DNA of 64,000 nucleotides from the NCBI GenBank assembly GCA_026545765.1, contig CM048840.1, positions 4,671,265 through 4,735,264 of the forward strand, written 5' to 3'. Numbering within the stretch: the first letter of the stretch is position 1; the number at the start of each line of letters is the position of its first letter. The stretch comes from Plantago major (Eukaryota; Streptophyta; Magnoliopsida; Lamiales; Plantaginaceae). A program made the position numbers and the translations under genes. Below the pieces are notes generated by a model. It was not told where the DNA came from and did no database searches. It saw nothing but the letters and a program-made list of their open reading frames with translations. Below are positions 44,740 through 57,937 of the stretch, piece after piece.

Positions 44740-45180
44740 TTTTCTTTCTTTTTTTTTTTTGAAGCAAATTAAATTCATTGAAGCACAAACAAGTACAAAG
44801 GTAAGAGGGGAATACCCCAATCCCTAATATACAACTCACAAAGATGTCAAGTAGTCAAGCTACAAAACTACAATCACAATAGAAAGGATAAGACTCTAGT
44901 GTAGGACTATGATCTATCCTAAGCTAGAAACAAGGCTATCCTAGTTCCAAAACTGGCCGTCCAAAGTATGAAGAACTCCAGGACACATCTGTGATTCTCA
45001 CATACAAAGGAACAAAATGAAAGGCCTATGGAACAAACAAACCAGCTAACCTCTTGAAAACAACTCTGGACTAGGTCCATGATTGTTACCAAGCAGCTGG
45101 GAAGCCAAGTCTCACAAGTTGTCTGGGCTTCAATCAAGAAAACACAAACCAACTTAGATAAAATATCATGAATTATAGTT
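44740..45180 (-). mobile_element. LINE-type 3'-end fragment with poly(A) tail
   Basis: A T-rich tract at 44730-44760 followed by GAAGCAAATTAAATTCATTGAAGC reads, on the - strand, as the 3' UTR and poly(A) tail of a retroposon ending GCTTCAATGAATTTAATTTG. No conserved protein domain remains in the body. It lies immediately before psi4 and may have replaced its N-terminal half. The class is inferred from the tail only. Confidence 0.5.
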
Positions 45181-45264
45181 TCATTTTTAAGGTTTGTTTC
45201 GGGTTGCTGAAAAATAAAATATTTGAGATCATCTCAAACATCATGTTGCAGTGTCAGAAACAAA

Positions 45265-45828
45265 AATACTATGAGTATTGAGTAGTGTTTATTCTGGTAC
45301 TGTCTCTCAGATGGGAATCCTGCTATACCAAATTACAGGGCCAGCCCCATCCTCCTTGGAGAAATCCGATTATGTGAAATGTACAATCCCGAAAAATGCT
45401 TTGCAAGGGATGTTGGATAGAATAGCTGAATCGGGTAGAATAACGATGCAATTCGAACAGTATGGCGGAAGAATGAGCAAAATTCCCGAATCTGCAACAG
45501 CATTCTCACATAGAGCTGGAAATCTTTTCAAGATTCAATACTTGATAGTCTGGGATGCAAAAGAGCTAAAAGCAGAAGAGAGAGATGCGAAAACAATCAG
45601 AGTTGTACAACTACATGACTCCCTATGTATCGAAGAACCCGAGAGAAGACTTTCTCAATTATAGAGATATCGGCCGGTGACAACGGTCCAAAAGCTTATG
45701 AACAAGCCAAGATTTATGGGGCCAAATACTTCAAGGACCATTTTGATCAGCTTGTGACCGTGAAGACCAAATTTGATCCTGAGAATTTCTCCAGAAACAA
45801 ACACAGTATTCCACCTCTTAGGAAATAG
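45265..45828 (+). pseudogene. BBE-like C-terminal pseudogene (psi4)
   Basis: Only the C-terminal third remains, starting near CLFWY (the SVLFWY motif) and running to [18 protein letters not shown] at 45828. Recognisable blocks are EKSDYVKCTIPKNALQGMLD, YGGRMSKIPESATAFSHRAG and LFKIQYLIVW. Damage includes a stop at the beginning, a frameshift before [14 protein letters not shown] (about 45600-45610) and another in the YRDI..DNGP region (about 45670). TGPA before EKSDYV is shared with psi1, making psi1 the nearest copy. The N-terminal half, with the FAD His and Cys, is absent. Confidence 0.9.
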
Positions 45829-45849
45829 ATATTCTGTGAGTTGATCTAA

Positions 45850-46815
45850 AGTCATTAGTTTCATAACACAATTGAAATGCAGCAGACATTTTTGCTCAAT
45901 ATAGAAGGAGAATGGTTACTAGCTGTGTTATAATTCACCATCACAAAACCTAGAGAATCAAGATAGTGCAATCACAATTCACCCATATGCTAGTTGAGGT
46001 ACTAAACACTACTCTAAAGTCTAATCTACAAAAAGAAGAAATTTTGCGATAAAAAACTCATCTCGCACCAAATTAAGAAGCTACTCAGTTTGATATCATC
46101 ATAGATACAGAAAGAAAGCAACATAAAAATAGAAATTGCAGCCAACTGTTCAAATGTTGATAGTATCATAATACAATTGAAATGTAGTAGACATTTTTGT
46201 TTAACATGAAGCAATTGAAATTTTTCTCAAGCTTAATCCTGTTACTCATCAAGAGTACAGGATGGAACCCTACTATAACTCAACCATCACAAAACAAAGA
46301 GAATACAGTGCCATTCGTAAACCCAAGATAGTGCAATTGCAAGCCACCTTTATGTAAGTTGAGCTACTAAACACTAGTTCTACCTTAATACGAGTTGTAT
46401 ACGACATAATTTTGCAATCAAGAAACTCTATTTGCAGCAAAACCAAGAAGCCATTCAGTTCGGTATCATTACTATATATGACGAAAAAAATACAAACTGG
46501 GAAATGGGATGTGGAAGCAAATTGTTCCAGATGGAGATGCAATATGCATTTCCCAAACTTGGTCTCAATCTTAAATTAAGTTATTACTAACCAAGAGCAT
46601 AGTTTGGAACTGTGCAAGTATAATTCTTGCTGGCAGAACCTAGGGACTACAATTTTAACCTCAAAAAAAAAGATAATGCAATCCCAATTCAGCATATGCA
46701 AGTTGAGGTACTAAATACTACTGCCTGAATCTAAAAGAAGACTAATTTTTGCAATCAAGAAGCATATTTTGCACCAAATCAAGAAGCTATTTAGTTCATA
46801 TTAAGAATGTAGATA
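45850..46815. repeat. About three imperfect tandem copies of a 300-bp unit
   Basis: Blocks recur in the same order. AAAGATAGTGCAAT-type text is followed by TTGAGGTACTAAACACTA, then TTTTGC(A)ATCAAGAA(A/G)C, then GCACCAAATCAAGAAGCTA, then a CATAGATA/TATAGATG stretch. Copies start at about 45930, 46300 and 46650. ATACAATTGAAATG and AGTAGACATTTTTG also occur twice (about 45870 and 46170). Noncoding. Confidence 0.75.
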
Positions 46816-46816
46816 G

Positions 46817-46999
46817 ATGAAGATGAAAAGCAAAATGGAGATGGAATTGAAGAATTTACCTTCACCTCCGTCGATTGAAGCCCAGTTTTTCAGCTCAGCT
46901 TGGACAACCGTCTGCAACCACCGTGAGGATCAGTTATCTCTGTGTGTCTCTTCAATTATTCTTGCTCGAATTCTATACTTGGTCAATGCTCATCTGTAG
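46817..46999. other. Unresolved GC-richer segment, possible exon remnant
   Basis: This short stretch is richer in GC than its surroundings. On the - strand it reads TCGACGGAGGTGAAG followed by GTAAATTC, a possible 5' splice donor, as though it were a first exon or leader. On the + strand a 60-codon frame (MKMKSKMEMELKNLPSPPSI) has no known motif. I cannot choose between these and do not call a gene. Confidence 0.25.
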
Positions 47000-49558
47000 A
47001 CGCTCTTGACCGATGCGGTGAATTCTTTACTTCCGCACTCATGGCCGGTTTCAACCTTTTGATAAGGCTATTCGAGTGAAAATCTAATATGGGTGAAAAT
47101 TGTTTTCGTACAGATTCGATCCAAGATGACTTAAATCCACGACGGCGTAAAATTTAGTCATTTATATTAATTAATTTTCTAATAAAACCCAACCCGAATG
47201 AGTACATGTGTATGATATTGTCTTATTTGAGGTCCTTATACTCTTTATTTCACTTTACCGCTCTTAAGCTTAACCATATTAGATTTGGATGGAAACTTTG
47301 GATCTCAACTATGTAAAATGAATTTCAACACATATAGAGGATCATGGACTTCTTTTTCTTTCATCTAGATTTTAACATGAAGTTTGCTTTAAAGTTGAAA
47401 TCATGGTGAAGGTTTTGGAGATTGTTCTTGTAATTTTAGTGAGGAGTAGGAGAAATCTTGTATTGGCTAGAACAACAATCAACTTAGTAATTAATCAAAG
47501 TTTTTACTGATAAAAAAAGAATGATTTTCATAATCTCTAACTCTCTGCACCAAGTCTTTTGCCATATAATAACTTATGACTAAAAAAAACTTATGAAAGT
47601 TCTCAATTTTGCACACATTATTAATTTCATCCGACCTCTACATCTTGGGTGAGGAGCACTTGAATACATGGCGACTCATCTTCAATTAATTAAACTTTTT
47701 AAGGCATATTCATTTCCCGTTAAATATACTTTTCCTTCCCATTAAAATTTAAAAATGTATCGAAGACAATTATTTAGATAACTATTTAGATCATAAGATT
47801 GCTTTTGCAGTAGGTCGAGTTTTTGTTTTGATTTTCATGATGTTTAATGCAGTTTATTATTGTGATATCAATGGGTTTCTACTTTCTATAGATTTTAGGT
47901 GATTGATTTAATAGCAATTCTGACGTTCTGATGGTTCGGAGATAGTGAGTGGAATGTTTCTCACTTTCCAATAGGTTTTGATATTTGTGAATCTATGTAT
48001 TCTATACATTAATTTAGGTTCAAGAAAATAGGTTCCACTAGCTTAGTAATCCACTTAGCCATGATCTGAACATGAATTGTTGGCTAGTATCCACTGAGGA
48101 TATAATGCATTACGGCAGTGGACAGATTATCAAGATAAACAAAACTTACTGCACTGCATGCCATTACTATTACAGTACAAAATTGGATTTTGCAAGTGGA
48201 GCATCTATCAAAAGTGTTTGCAGAATCTCAGCATGTTGATAGATTCACACTTTGTAAGATTATTCTTTTCATCTCAGGTTTCACACTCGCAGGACAGATT
48301 CATGAAAACACATTAAAAACCCTTCAAGATGAACAAATTTGTCCAAAACCGGCCATCGCACATTAAAAATGATTATTTTTGCTCAAAAGAGAATTTTGTA
48401 TGAAAAACTCTTCGTTTGCAACAAAATCTGACACTGGATCAGAAATCTCAAAATTTATCTAAATTCTCCGCATACTCCAATTTCTGCATATAATTTAATT
48501 ATATTTAGTTCCATCCGAGGAGCAGCATATAATGCAATTACAATCACAATTAATTTGTTTTCGTTCATGATTACAACGAAATTAAACTAAAATAGTAGTA
48601 TGTCCCATGAATAAGGGTTCCCCTAAAGAGAGAGTTACTGGTTGCCACTTAATTAGTTGCAAATGATTCCTTAACCATGTTCTTAAAGTTTGCCTTTCCA
48701 AATTTCCTCTGTTAATTTTCATTTGAAAATTCAAAGACTTTTCTTGCTATGTTAACTTTTATTCCAACTGATCGATTAAAATTTATGTCTTTTCAATGAA
48801 ATTCTTGAATCGAATCGAATCGAATGGAATCGAATCGAATGAATCAAATCAAACTAATGAATCAAGAAATTATTGTGTAATAATAATAACAATTATATGA
48901 TGGTATATATAATCACAATTAAAAAATATATTATTTTGTCATCTTTCTACATTCTTCCTACTTTTTTCTCATTTTACATTTTATTTATTATTGTATAACA
49001 AACTTTAAAACCAACCGCGTGGAAGATTTTTATACGATGCCTCAAATGGAAGACACATATCAAATATACGTGATTGTTGCTACCTTCACTCGCATAATTT
49101 TATGCGTATGTAAACTTGAAATGCCAGTTTGCAACATGATATCAATGTCCAGTGGAGTGGATAATGATTTATTGAACCGACAAGGAAAGAAACGATGAAT
49201 GTGGTGCATGGCGATGACATTGAGAATTTTATGCTCTATTCCGTGCAATATAGAGCAGGAAGATAATATAGAGCAGGAAGATAATATAGAGGAATAAATG
49301 CCATTTTTCAATATTTGTGATATATAATATTATTTTTATAAAGTTTGGTCCGATTTTTGGTTTGGTTTAACTTGTTTTGGAGTTTTTGAACATGTAGATT
49401 TTTTGTTAGTTCAAATTGTAACTATACTCTTTATTTCATTGATCTACTAAAAGTCGTATTAAAAAGAAAGAAAGAAAAAAAGTTGAAAATAACTCAATTG
49501 GATAAATTTTCTTATTTTCCTCGTACAAAAGATCGGGTGTGTAAATAAATGATAAAAT

Positions 49559-49565
49559 AATATTA

Positions 49566-49618
<53 letters not shown>

Positions 49619-49660
49619 AACAACAACAACAACAACAACAACAATAATAATAATAATATG
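49559..49660. repeat. Compound trinucleotide microsatellite
   Basis: AAT repeats switch to ATT repeats, then to AAC repeats, then back to AAT. The AAT and ATT halves are mutually complementary, so the tract can fold into a hairpin. Confidence 0.92.
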
Positions 49661-50154
49661 AATTTAATGAATCAAGACGAAATCAAGATTTGAGCCGAAT
49701 CGGCAATCGAATCGAATCAATGGAATCGAATCAATCGAATCGAATGAATCAATCGAATCGAATGAGTTGAAAATAACCTAAGTCAGTGTTTAATCTTAAG
49801 TGTGCATGTAATTATTGATATTATAGATAAAGTCCATTATTACCAACTCCATTATCGCAAAAACTCAAGACTAATATTTGACCCATACTTGATCATTGTG
49901 TTCTGCTGTAAAAATATATAGTTAGAAAGAATTTATGATGGAATTCCACTCCAACTAAAAGTTTGAACTTGTGTTCATCTTTAAAACTTCATTCGAGTGA
50001 AAATTTAATATGCAGAGTTTGTCTACGTAAATATTCGAATCTAGGGCATGAGCGATAATGATATACTATATCCAACTTAATAAGGTATTAGGTCCAAGTT
50101 GATAATGAGTGCCCCACCCAATGATAATTTCAGTTTGCCCAAAGATGGCTATTA

Positions 50155-50306
50155 GGCTCTGTTCTTTTCATCTGAAAACTCATTAATTTCAGTTCAGTTC
50201 AGTTCAGATTCATTCATTTCAGTTTTGTTCAGTTCTGTTGTGTTTGGTTGTTTTTATACTACAATTCAGTTTCATTCAGTTCTGTTCAGACGAAGAGAAC
50301 AGAGCC
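50155..50306. mobile_element. 152-bp Tourist-like MITE with TTA target duplication
   Basis: The ends GGCTCTGTTCTTTTCATCTG and CAGACGAAGAGAACAGAGCC are inverted repeats with 2 to 3 mismatches in 20. They are flanked by TTA on both sides (50152-50154 and 50307-50309), a PIF/Harbinger-type target duplication. The interior has repeated TTCAGTTCAG. It is the best-preserved member of a family that also includes 11347-11460. Confidence 0.88.
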
Positions 50307-51019
50307 TTACTATGATTTAACGTGTAGAGTTGATCACTTATCACAGGCTACTCGTGAAGAGACGTGTTAGAATGTTTAACGACACTTGTGACGATATCTT
50401 ACAGTTATAGACTACATATAATTAGATGGATAACACTGACCCTTTATTTTAAGGGGATGATGGTTCAATTTAAACTATTGCATGTATGATAATTTGGATT
50501 GGTTGAGATTTCATACAGTTCAATATGCATGTTACATTTTTGATAAAATGTCCAGTGGATTTTGATTGAAAATCATTACATCTCTCTTATAAATTTGTAT
50601 AGACATATGATATGATCAATTGAAATGAGCAATTCTGACAATAATCATCGAAAAAGGAATATTTATGATCATCACCATTCGTAATGGACCCAATCCCACA
50701 TTTTGAAATCGTAAATTCGGTATCGGATTGGAGAGGAATACTTTTGGATGTCTCGTGATCAGCTACTACCTCTTCATAGTTCATACTTTAAAACATCGTA
50801 CCATAGAAAAACGTTATGCATTCCTAATTCCTAAATTAAATTAAATGCCATGAATCTTCTTCCACTTCGAAGTCTATGGTTTGTGTGTTCAATATTGTCC
50901 ATGATCTCTCATACAATAAAACCGGTCGAGCTAGGTGTTACTATTCTTCTTGTTGGGAAACTGATCTTTGAAGTCACGTGATATTTTTGACCATCCCATG
51001 CACTGTTTATTACTAGAAG

Positions 51020-51200
51020 CAGGGGCGGAACCAGAACATGGCATACATGGGCGTTCGTCTCCCTAAAATTTGAAAGAAAAAAAAATTTATATGTAATATT
51101 TTTGTTAATTTAGAATTTACCGCCCCCTCCCCCAACCCATGAAATAACGTCATATATCTCATTTTGCCCCACCAAAGTTCGAATTATGGGTCTGTCCCTG
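51020..51200. mobile_element. Small hAT-like non-autonomous element (tentative)
   Basis: The left end CAGGGGCGGAACCAGAA and, on the - strand, the right end CAGGGACAGACCCATAATTC are plausible imperfect hAT termini. The flanks TACTAGAAG (51012-51020) and GACTAGAAG (51198-51206) share CTAGAAG, a possible target duplication with one or two mismatches. Confidence 0.55.
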
Positions 51201-51618
51201 ACTAGAAGATGTACATGATAACGTTTAAAAGATTGTTGTGAAAGTTAGAGTTCCAATATACATGACGTGGAGGCAACTAATGTGCCTACTCTTACTATTT
51301 CTTTAAAATTTTGATAAAGAGGACATGTTATCCGATTAGTTTCATTGTTTTATTTCAAGGAGGAAAGAAAAGGTGAGTGAGGAGTTCCTTAGTCCATTTC
51401 AGATAGAATAATCCAATTAAATTCCGAAATGTGACAAGAAATACTACCTTACTTACCGAAGATCCTTAAAAACCCTGAAACATCAAGATCAATACATAAA
51501 AGTATTAATCAAGTGATGTTTCCGCCACTAAAGAGGCATGCTTAAAGCAATAAACTGCAGGAACTTGACAAACCAAACCAAACCAAACGCAAGAAAATAC
51601 CCCAAAAGAATTATAATA

Positions 51619-51871
51619 CTCCCTCCCAAAAGTCTAATAAAACTTTATGCATTTATCATTTTAAATCGTCTAATAAAATTTCAAACATTACTAAAACTGA
51701 AGCTACTCCACACCAAATAAATTATAAAAATATTAATTTTACACTTAAACTATGCATTTTACCATAAAAAATAGACATTTTCGTGTTTTAACATTTATTT
51801 TAACTTTTAAAAATCACACGTCAATTTAAATGTATAAAGTTCACCGTGATAGTGAGAGAGTATCCATCCAA
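51619..51871. mobile_element. Stowaway-like MITE just upstream of gene E
   Basis: It starts ATACTCCCTCCCAAAAGTCT and ends GTGATAGTGAGAGAGTAT, imperfect inverted ends of the Stowaway type. An inner AAACTTTATGCATTT pairs with AAATGTATAAAGTT. Its right edge lies about 120 bp before the gene E start, so it forms part of that promoter region. Confidence 0.65.
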
Positions 51872-51961
51872 TTAAACAAACCACAAGATCGAGTGACGTT
51901 CACATCAAGTCACAGAACATTCACTATGAAAATCATCCATAAATACTACCACTCCAATTAA

Positions 51962-53638
<1,677 letters not shown>

Positions 53639-54132
53639 ATCGTACTGAATGTACGCAGTGTGCCAGACACGTGTCTATTCGACAATGATGCACTGAGATA
53701 TCGTGCTACAGACAGATAGTATATGTAAGTTTGTACTTCTATTGGTTGTGTTGTTGAAAAATGTTTGATGTTCTAGTTTTCTTTTGCTATTTTGATTATA
53801 TGCAAGTGTCTTTTGTAAATCTTTTTTCTTCTTTTTTTATAAATTTAAGCAGGCATATATAGTTCTCTATTCATAGAACTGAAAGATGAATTGAAATATA
53901 TAAGCAGCAGTGAAAATGATTGAAAGCAAAATATGCCGCTTGAAATTGCAAATATTCCCTTCATAATGCAAAATGGTATCAAGAAAAGGCCTAACAACAT
54001 TGTAAACATCGGCTTAAAACTAAACATAATAAAATTCTCTCCATCTAAATAATCTACCTTCATTTATACCTCCAAAATCCCACCTTTTAGACACATACAG
54101 ATGTTTATATTGCAATTTCAAGAAAACTAATA
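53639..54132. other. Spacer between genes E and F
   Basis: Only 494 bp separate the two genes. The stretch is AT-rich, with no MITE or other gene recognised. TTTATATT at 54104-54111 is close to the gene F ATG and could be a TATA box only if the 5' leader is extremely short. Confidence 0.45.
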
Positions 54133-55719
54133 ATGTATGCAACACTGTTTTACTTCCTGATTCTCATCACAATCTCATGCAAATTCTGCAATGGAATTCA
54201 AGAAACCTTTGTTCAATGCATGTCTGCTCATTCTTCTACTTCATATCTCACTAGTTTCAATTACCTTCACTCTCCAAGATCCCCATCATACTCAACTCTC
54301 TTACAATCAGCTGAACAGAACCCCAGATGGTTCAATTCAACCTCTCCAAAACCGCGATTCATCGTCACACCATATACAACGACTGAAATCCGAGCTGCAA
54401 TCCTCTGCAGCAAGGGCCACGGCTTCCAAATTCGAGTCAAGAGTGGTGGCCACGACTACGAAGGCCAGTCCTATCTTTGTAACACAAGGTTTATCCTCAT
54501 CGATCTTATCAACCTACGTTCCATTAGCATCAGTTTGGAAGAAGAAACGGCTTGGGTTCAATCGGGAGCTACACTCGGCGAGCTATATTATTGCATTGCC
54601 CAAGAGAGTAGTGTTCTTGGGTTCCCGGCTGGGGTATGCCCTAGCGTGGGAGTTGGAGGGCACTTAAGTGGAGGAGGGTTTGGGACTATGTTGCGAAAAT
54701 ATGGCCTAGCGGCGGATAATGTAATAGATGCTTACGTCATGGATGTTTCTGGAAGAGTTTATGACCGAGAATCAATGGGAGAGGATCTTTTTTGGGCGAT
54801 CAGGGGTGGTGGGGGGGCAAGTTTCGGGATCATACTGGCCTGGAAAGTAAAGTTGGTTCAAGTACCGAAAGTTTTGACGGTTTTCACCTTACACAAGAAA
54901 CTAGACCAAGAAGGTAAGGATATTGTCGAAAACTGGCAACGCGTTGCACATAAGTTGCCAGAAGATTTATTTATCAGAGTTGTAATCCAAAACATGGATT
55001 TGGATAGGAAGGTGAAGCGTAAAGGAGTGGAGGCCTTGTTCGAATCGTTATTTCTAGGAAGAAAGACTGAGCTAGTTTCAGTAATGAACAGGAGGTTCCC
55101 AGAGTTGGGACTAATGGAAAAGGAGTGCATAGAAATGAGTTGGATAGAATCTGTGATGTATTTCACTGGATACAAACCGAATGATCCTTTGGAGCTTTTA
55201 CTAGACAGAACAGTGCAGTACAAGAGCTATTTTAAGGCAAAGTCAGACTTTGCAACAAAACCAATACCTGGAAGTGCGATTGAAGTGGTTCGTGGAAGAA
55301 TTCTTGAAGAAGAAGTGGCGTTCTTGATACTGGATCCTTTTGGTGGACGCATGGAGAGCATATCCGAGCATGAGCTTCCTTTTCCGCACAGAAAAGGGAT
55401 TCTGTTCAACATACAGTACTTGGTAAAATGGAGTGTTGATGGAGAAGCTGAAGCAAAGAAGCATGTTGACTGGATTAATACACTGTACGAGTACATGGAG
55501 CCGTATGTGTCGAGCTCTCCAAGAGCTGCTTACATCAACTACCGGGATCTTGACCTGGGAATGAATATAAAGAGCAACACAAGTTATTCAGAAGCTGTGA
55601 TTTGGGGTAGAAGGTATTTCAAGGAAAATTTCGCAAAGTTGGCACAAGTTAAGACTCGGGTTGATCCAGAGAACTTCTTCAGAAACCAACAAAGTATTCC
55701 CCTGTTAGGAGGAGGATAA
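54133..55719 (+). CDS. BBE-like FAD-linked oxidoreductase, gene F (predicted oxidase, variant active site)
   Basis: This is an intact single-exon gene of 528 aa. The signal peptide is MYATLFYFLILITISCKFCN (1-20). C29 and C92 fit the N-terminal disulphide. FAD-linking residues are H107 (SGGHDYEG) and C169 (FPAGVC), and the gatekeeper V172 predicts oxygen use. The active site differs from A-E. The Tyr after the glycine loop is Phe (F183, SGGGFG), the Lys of the KIQ motif is Asn (N426, FNIQ), and YGG is FGG (DPFGGRM). Q428 and Y470 remain. An added Cys (C116, YLCNT) is shared with G. C154 replaces the basic residue in YYRIA. Glycosylation sequons include NST. Its closest relative is G. The function is unknown; a different substrate geometry from A-E is likely. 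Confidence 0.94.
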   Translation: MYATLFYFLILITISCKFCNGIQETFVQCMSAHSSTSYLTSFNYLHSPRSPSYSTLLQSAEQNPRWFNSTSPKPRFIVTPYTTTEIRAAILCSKGHGFQIRVKSGGHDYEGQSYLCNTRFILIDLINLRSISISLEEETAWVQSGATLGELYYCIAQESSVLGFPAGVCPSVGVGGHLSGGGFGTMLRKYGLAADNVIDAYVMDVSGRVYDRESMGEDLFWAIRGGGGASFGIILAWKVKLVQVPKVLTVFTLHKKLDQEGKDIVENWQRVAHKLPEDLFIRVVIQNMDLDRKVKRKGVEALFESLFLGRKTELVSVMNRRFPELGLMEKECIEMSWIESVMYFTGYKPNDPLELLLDRTVQYKSYFKAKSDFATKPIPGSAIEVVRGRILEEEVAFLILDPFGGRMESISEHELPFPHRKGILFNIQYLVKWSVDGEAEAKKHVDWINTLYEYMEPYVSSSPRAAYINYRDLDLGMNIKSNTSYSEAVIWGRRYFKENFAKLAQVKTRVDPENFFRNQQSIPLLGGG

Positions 55720-57937
55720 GCATGAATGCAAAACATTCCTTGCTAGTAAACTGATCGATTTTTGTGAAAGTAGTTTCATGTATTATTGTATTTTTATTGT
55801 ATGTAGATCATAACCTGGGTGTTTCTTGAAAAGGTCCAAGCCACCCCCTCGTAGATGTGCATCGTGCACGACTTTACGCGACTCCAAGCAAATTAATTTC
55901 CCAAAAGGTCTGTCTATCTTACCACCATTACCTAACAAGTTACTTTCGCTACATGCCTGAAGAAGAGGAAACCAGGTTGTGATTCAGCAAAATGCGAGCA
56001 CATAATATATATATATATATTTCTATTTTGCAAAGTGCTTGACTACAAAAAGAAACACATCATGTAAATGAAAAGAAACATAAGTTAGATTGAAACAACT
56101 TTTTTTCTAAATGTGTTTTACAATTACAAGCAAACAAGTATGGAATGAAATTGCACGTATGTACCCTATATTCTTTAAAAGTATGCACACTTACTACAAT
56201 AATGGTGTGTACTACACTCTCCATGCATGCAAGTGAGCTTATATTTTTTGCAAAAAAATCTTAAATATTAACTAAGAACAATTTTTTTTTTATAAAATGT
56301 AAAAATTTATAATAATTATTATGCATGGTAGTTAAAAAAAATATTAAGGATTATATAGAATTAAAAAAATTTATTAAAGGTACAAACTAAATATGAAAAA
56401 TAAAAAAATGAATAAATAATTTTTTTTCTTATAAAAAAACATTTTAAAAGTAGTGTAAATGTAGTACTATAATTTTCTAAAAGAGATAACCATTTTTCCC
56501 TTAAATATATTCAGGATAACGATAATTTTCATAATATATACTATATTTTCAGAACCCATTTGCCATCAATGATTTTTTTGAATTTCTTTTAATATTTTTT
56601 GTAGTGATATTATAGATATTGATAATATCACTACAATAGTTTTTCATAACATTTTTATTTTTTTATATAATTATTTTTTAATTTAGTAGAGCTATTATAA
56701 ATATTTATATTTCTTTTAATTTTCACAAATTTCTTTGGGTCATTATATTATATTTTTTTAAAATTAATCTTATTGCTCTTGGTCCAAAAAAATAAATTTA
56801 TTATGAATTTTTAACACTTGTATGGTTAAAAGAGTAAATCCTGAAAGTGCACTGTTTTGTACTGTGTTACATCAACAGTGAACTTAACAGTCTAGGTTTT
56901 ACTGTGCGGGGCATTATTATAATATTGCCTTCTTCACTAATTTTTAACCTAGTTCGATAGTTTTGGTTTCCTGTGTTGGCAGGTCGAAGATTTAAAAGAG
57001 TCTTGAATAGATTGGACTATTTAGAGAAAAGATTGAAGAAAGAGATTCTCTGGAGAAAATGTCACAACATGACTGATGAGGATAAGCATGGAAAGAATAT
57101 CTGAACTTGATTGTTGACAATGTTATATATACAGGACAAAAACATGCAACGAGATTAGAAGCATTCTTAGCATATTATTGATATTTCATCTAGTCTTGAT
57201 ACTCGATAGTTTGCTAGTCTTTGCTGCTATTGTTGGATCGGGTGTGTGATTTCGGTCATCTAAGTCTGTCTAGATCAGTAGCAATAGAATAGGTGAAACT
57301 ATTTTGGTGATTAGTTTTGGCAATTCAAGCTTTCATCTTGTGAAAGTTTTGAACCTAGTTTTTGGAAATCCTCTTTGAAATAGTGGATATTTTGCCTATG
57401 GCTCAACATATACCTGCTAGAAATTATTTTCTAATTGTTTTAATTTTAAGACACATCGTTACATCAACTCATTGTATCAACACCCAGGTATTAACAATAT
57501 TGTAACAGTAAAGAAGTATAAGTCCAGGTCTTTACGTTCTTTCAAATCCACTTGCATGCATGGAGAGTGTAGTACAAACATCATTATTGGAGCAAGTGTA
57601 CATACTTTTAAAAAACATAAGGTACATCCGTGAAATTTCAAGAACATGAGATACATCTGTGCATGTTTCGAATAACTTAGGGTACTTTGTGCATTTTACA
57701 CCAAGTCATTATCAGATTGGGTTCAATCAATAATGCATCTTAATTTATATATCTAGTAGTAGGGCTTTATAATAATAATAGTCAAAAATGCCACATGGTA
57801 TCGACTGCATTGGAAATTGGTAAATATCTCAGCTAACATTGACTTTGAATGTGACATGATCAGATTTAGGGAATTTCTTAAAGAGCAACATAATGTATCC
57901 ATCATCTCTTCACAAGTTTCAGAAACTTGCAAATGCA
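55720..57937. other. Intergenic sequence between genes F and G
   Basis: This is 2.2 kb of mostly very AT-rich DNA (56270-56770 especially). Near 57000 a short frame, RRFKRVLNRLDYLEKRLKKE, is basic and helical but closes soon and has no recognised family. CACTTACTACAATAATGGTG at about 56189-56208 and related text on the other strand at about 57570-57600 (AACATCATTATTGGAGCAAG), with matching AGTATGCACAC/GTGTACATACT tips, suggest a decayed inverted-repeat element of about 1.4 kb around 56160-57625. Confidence 0.45.
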
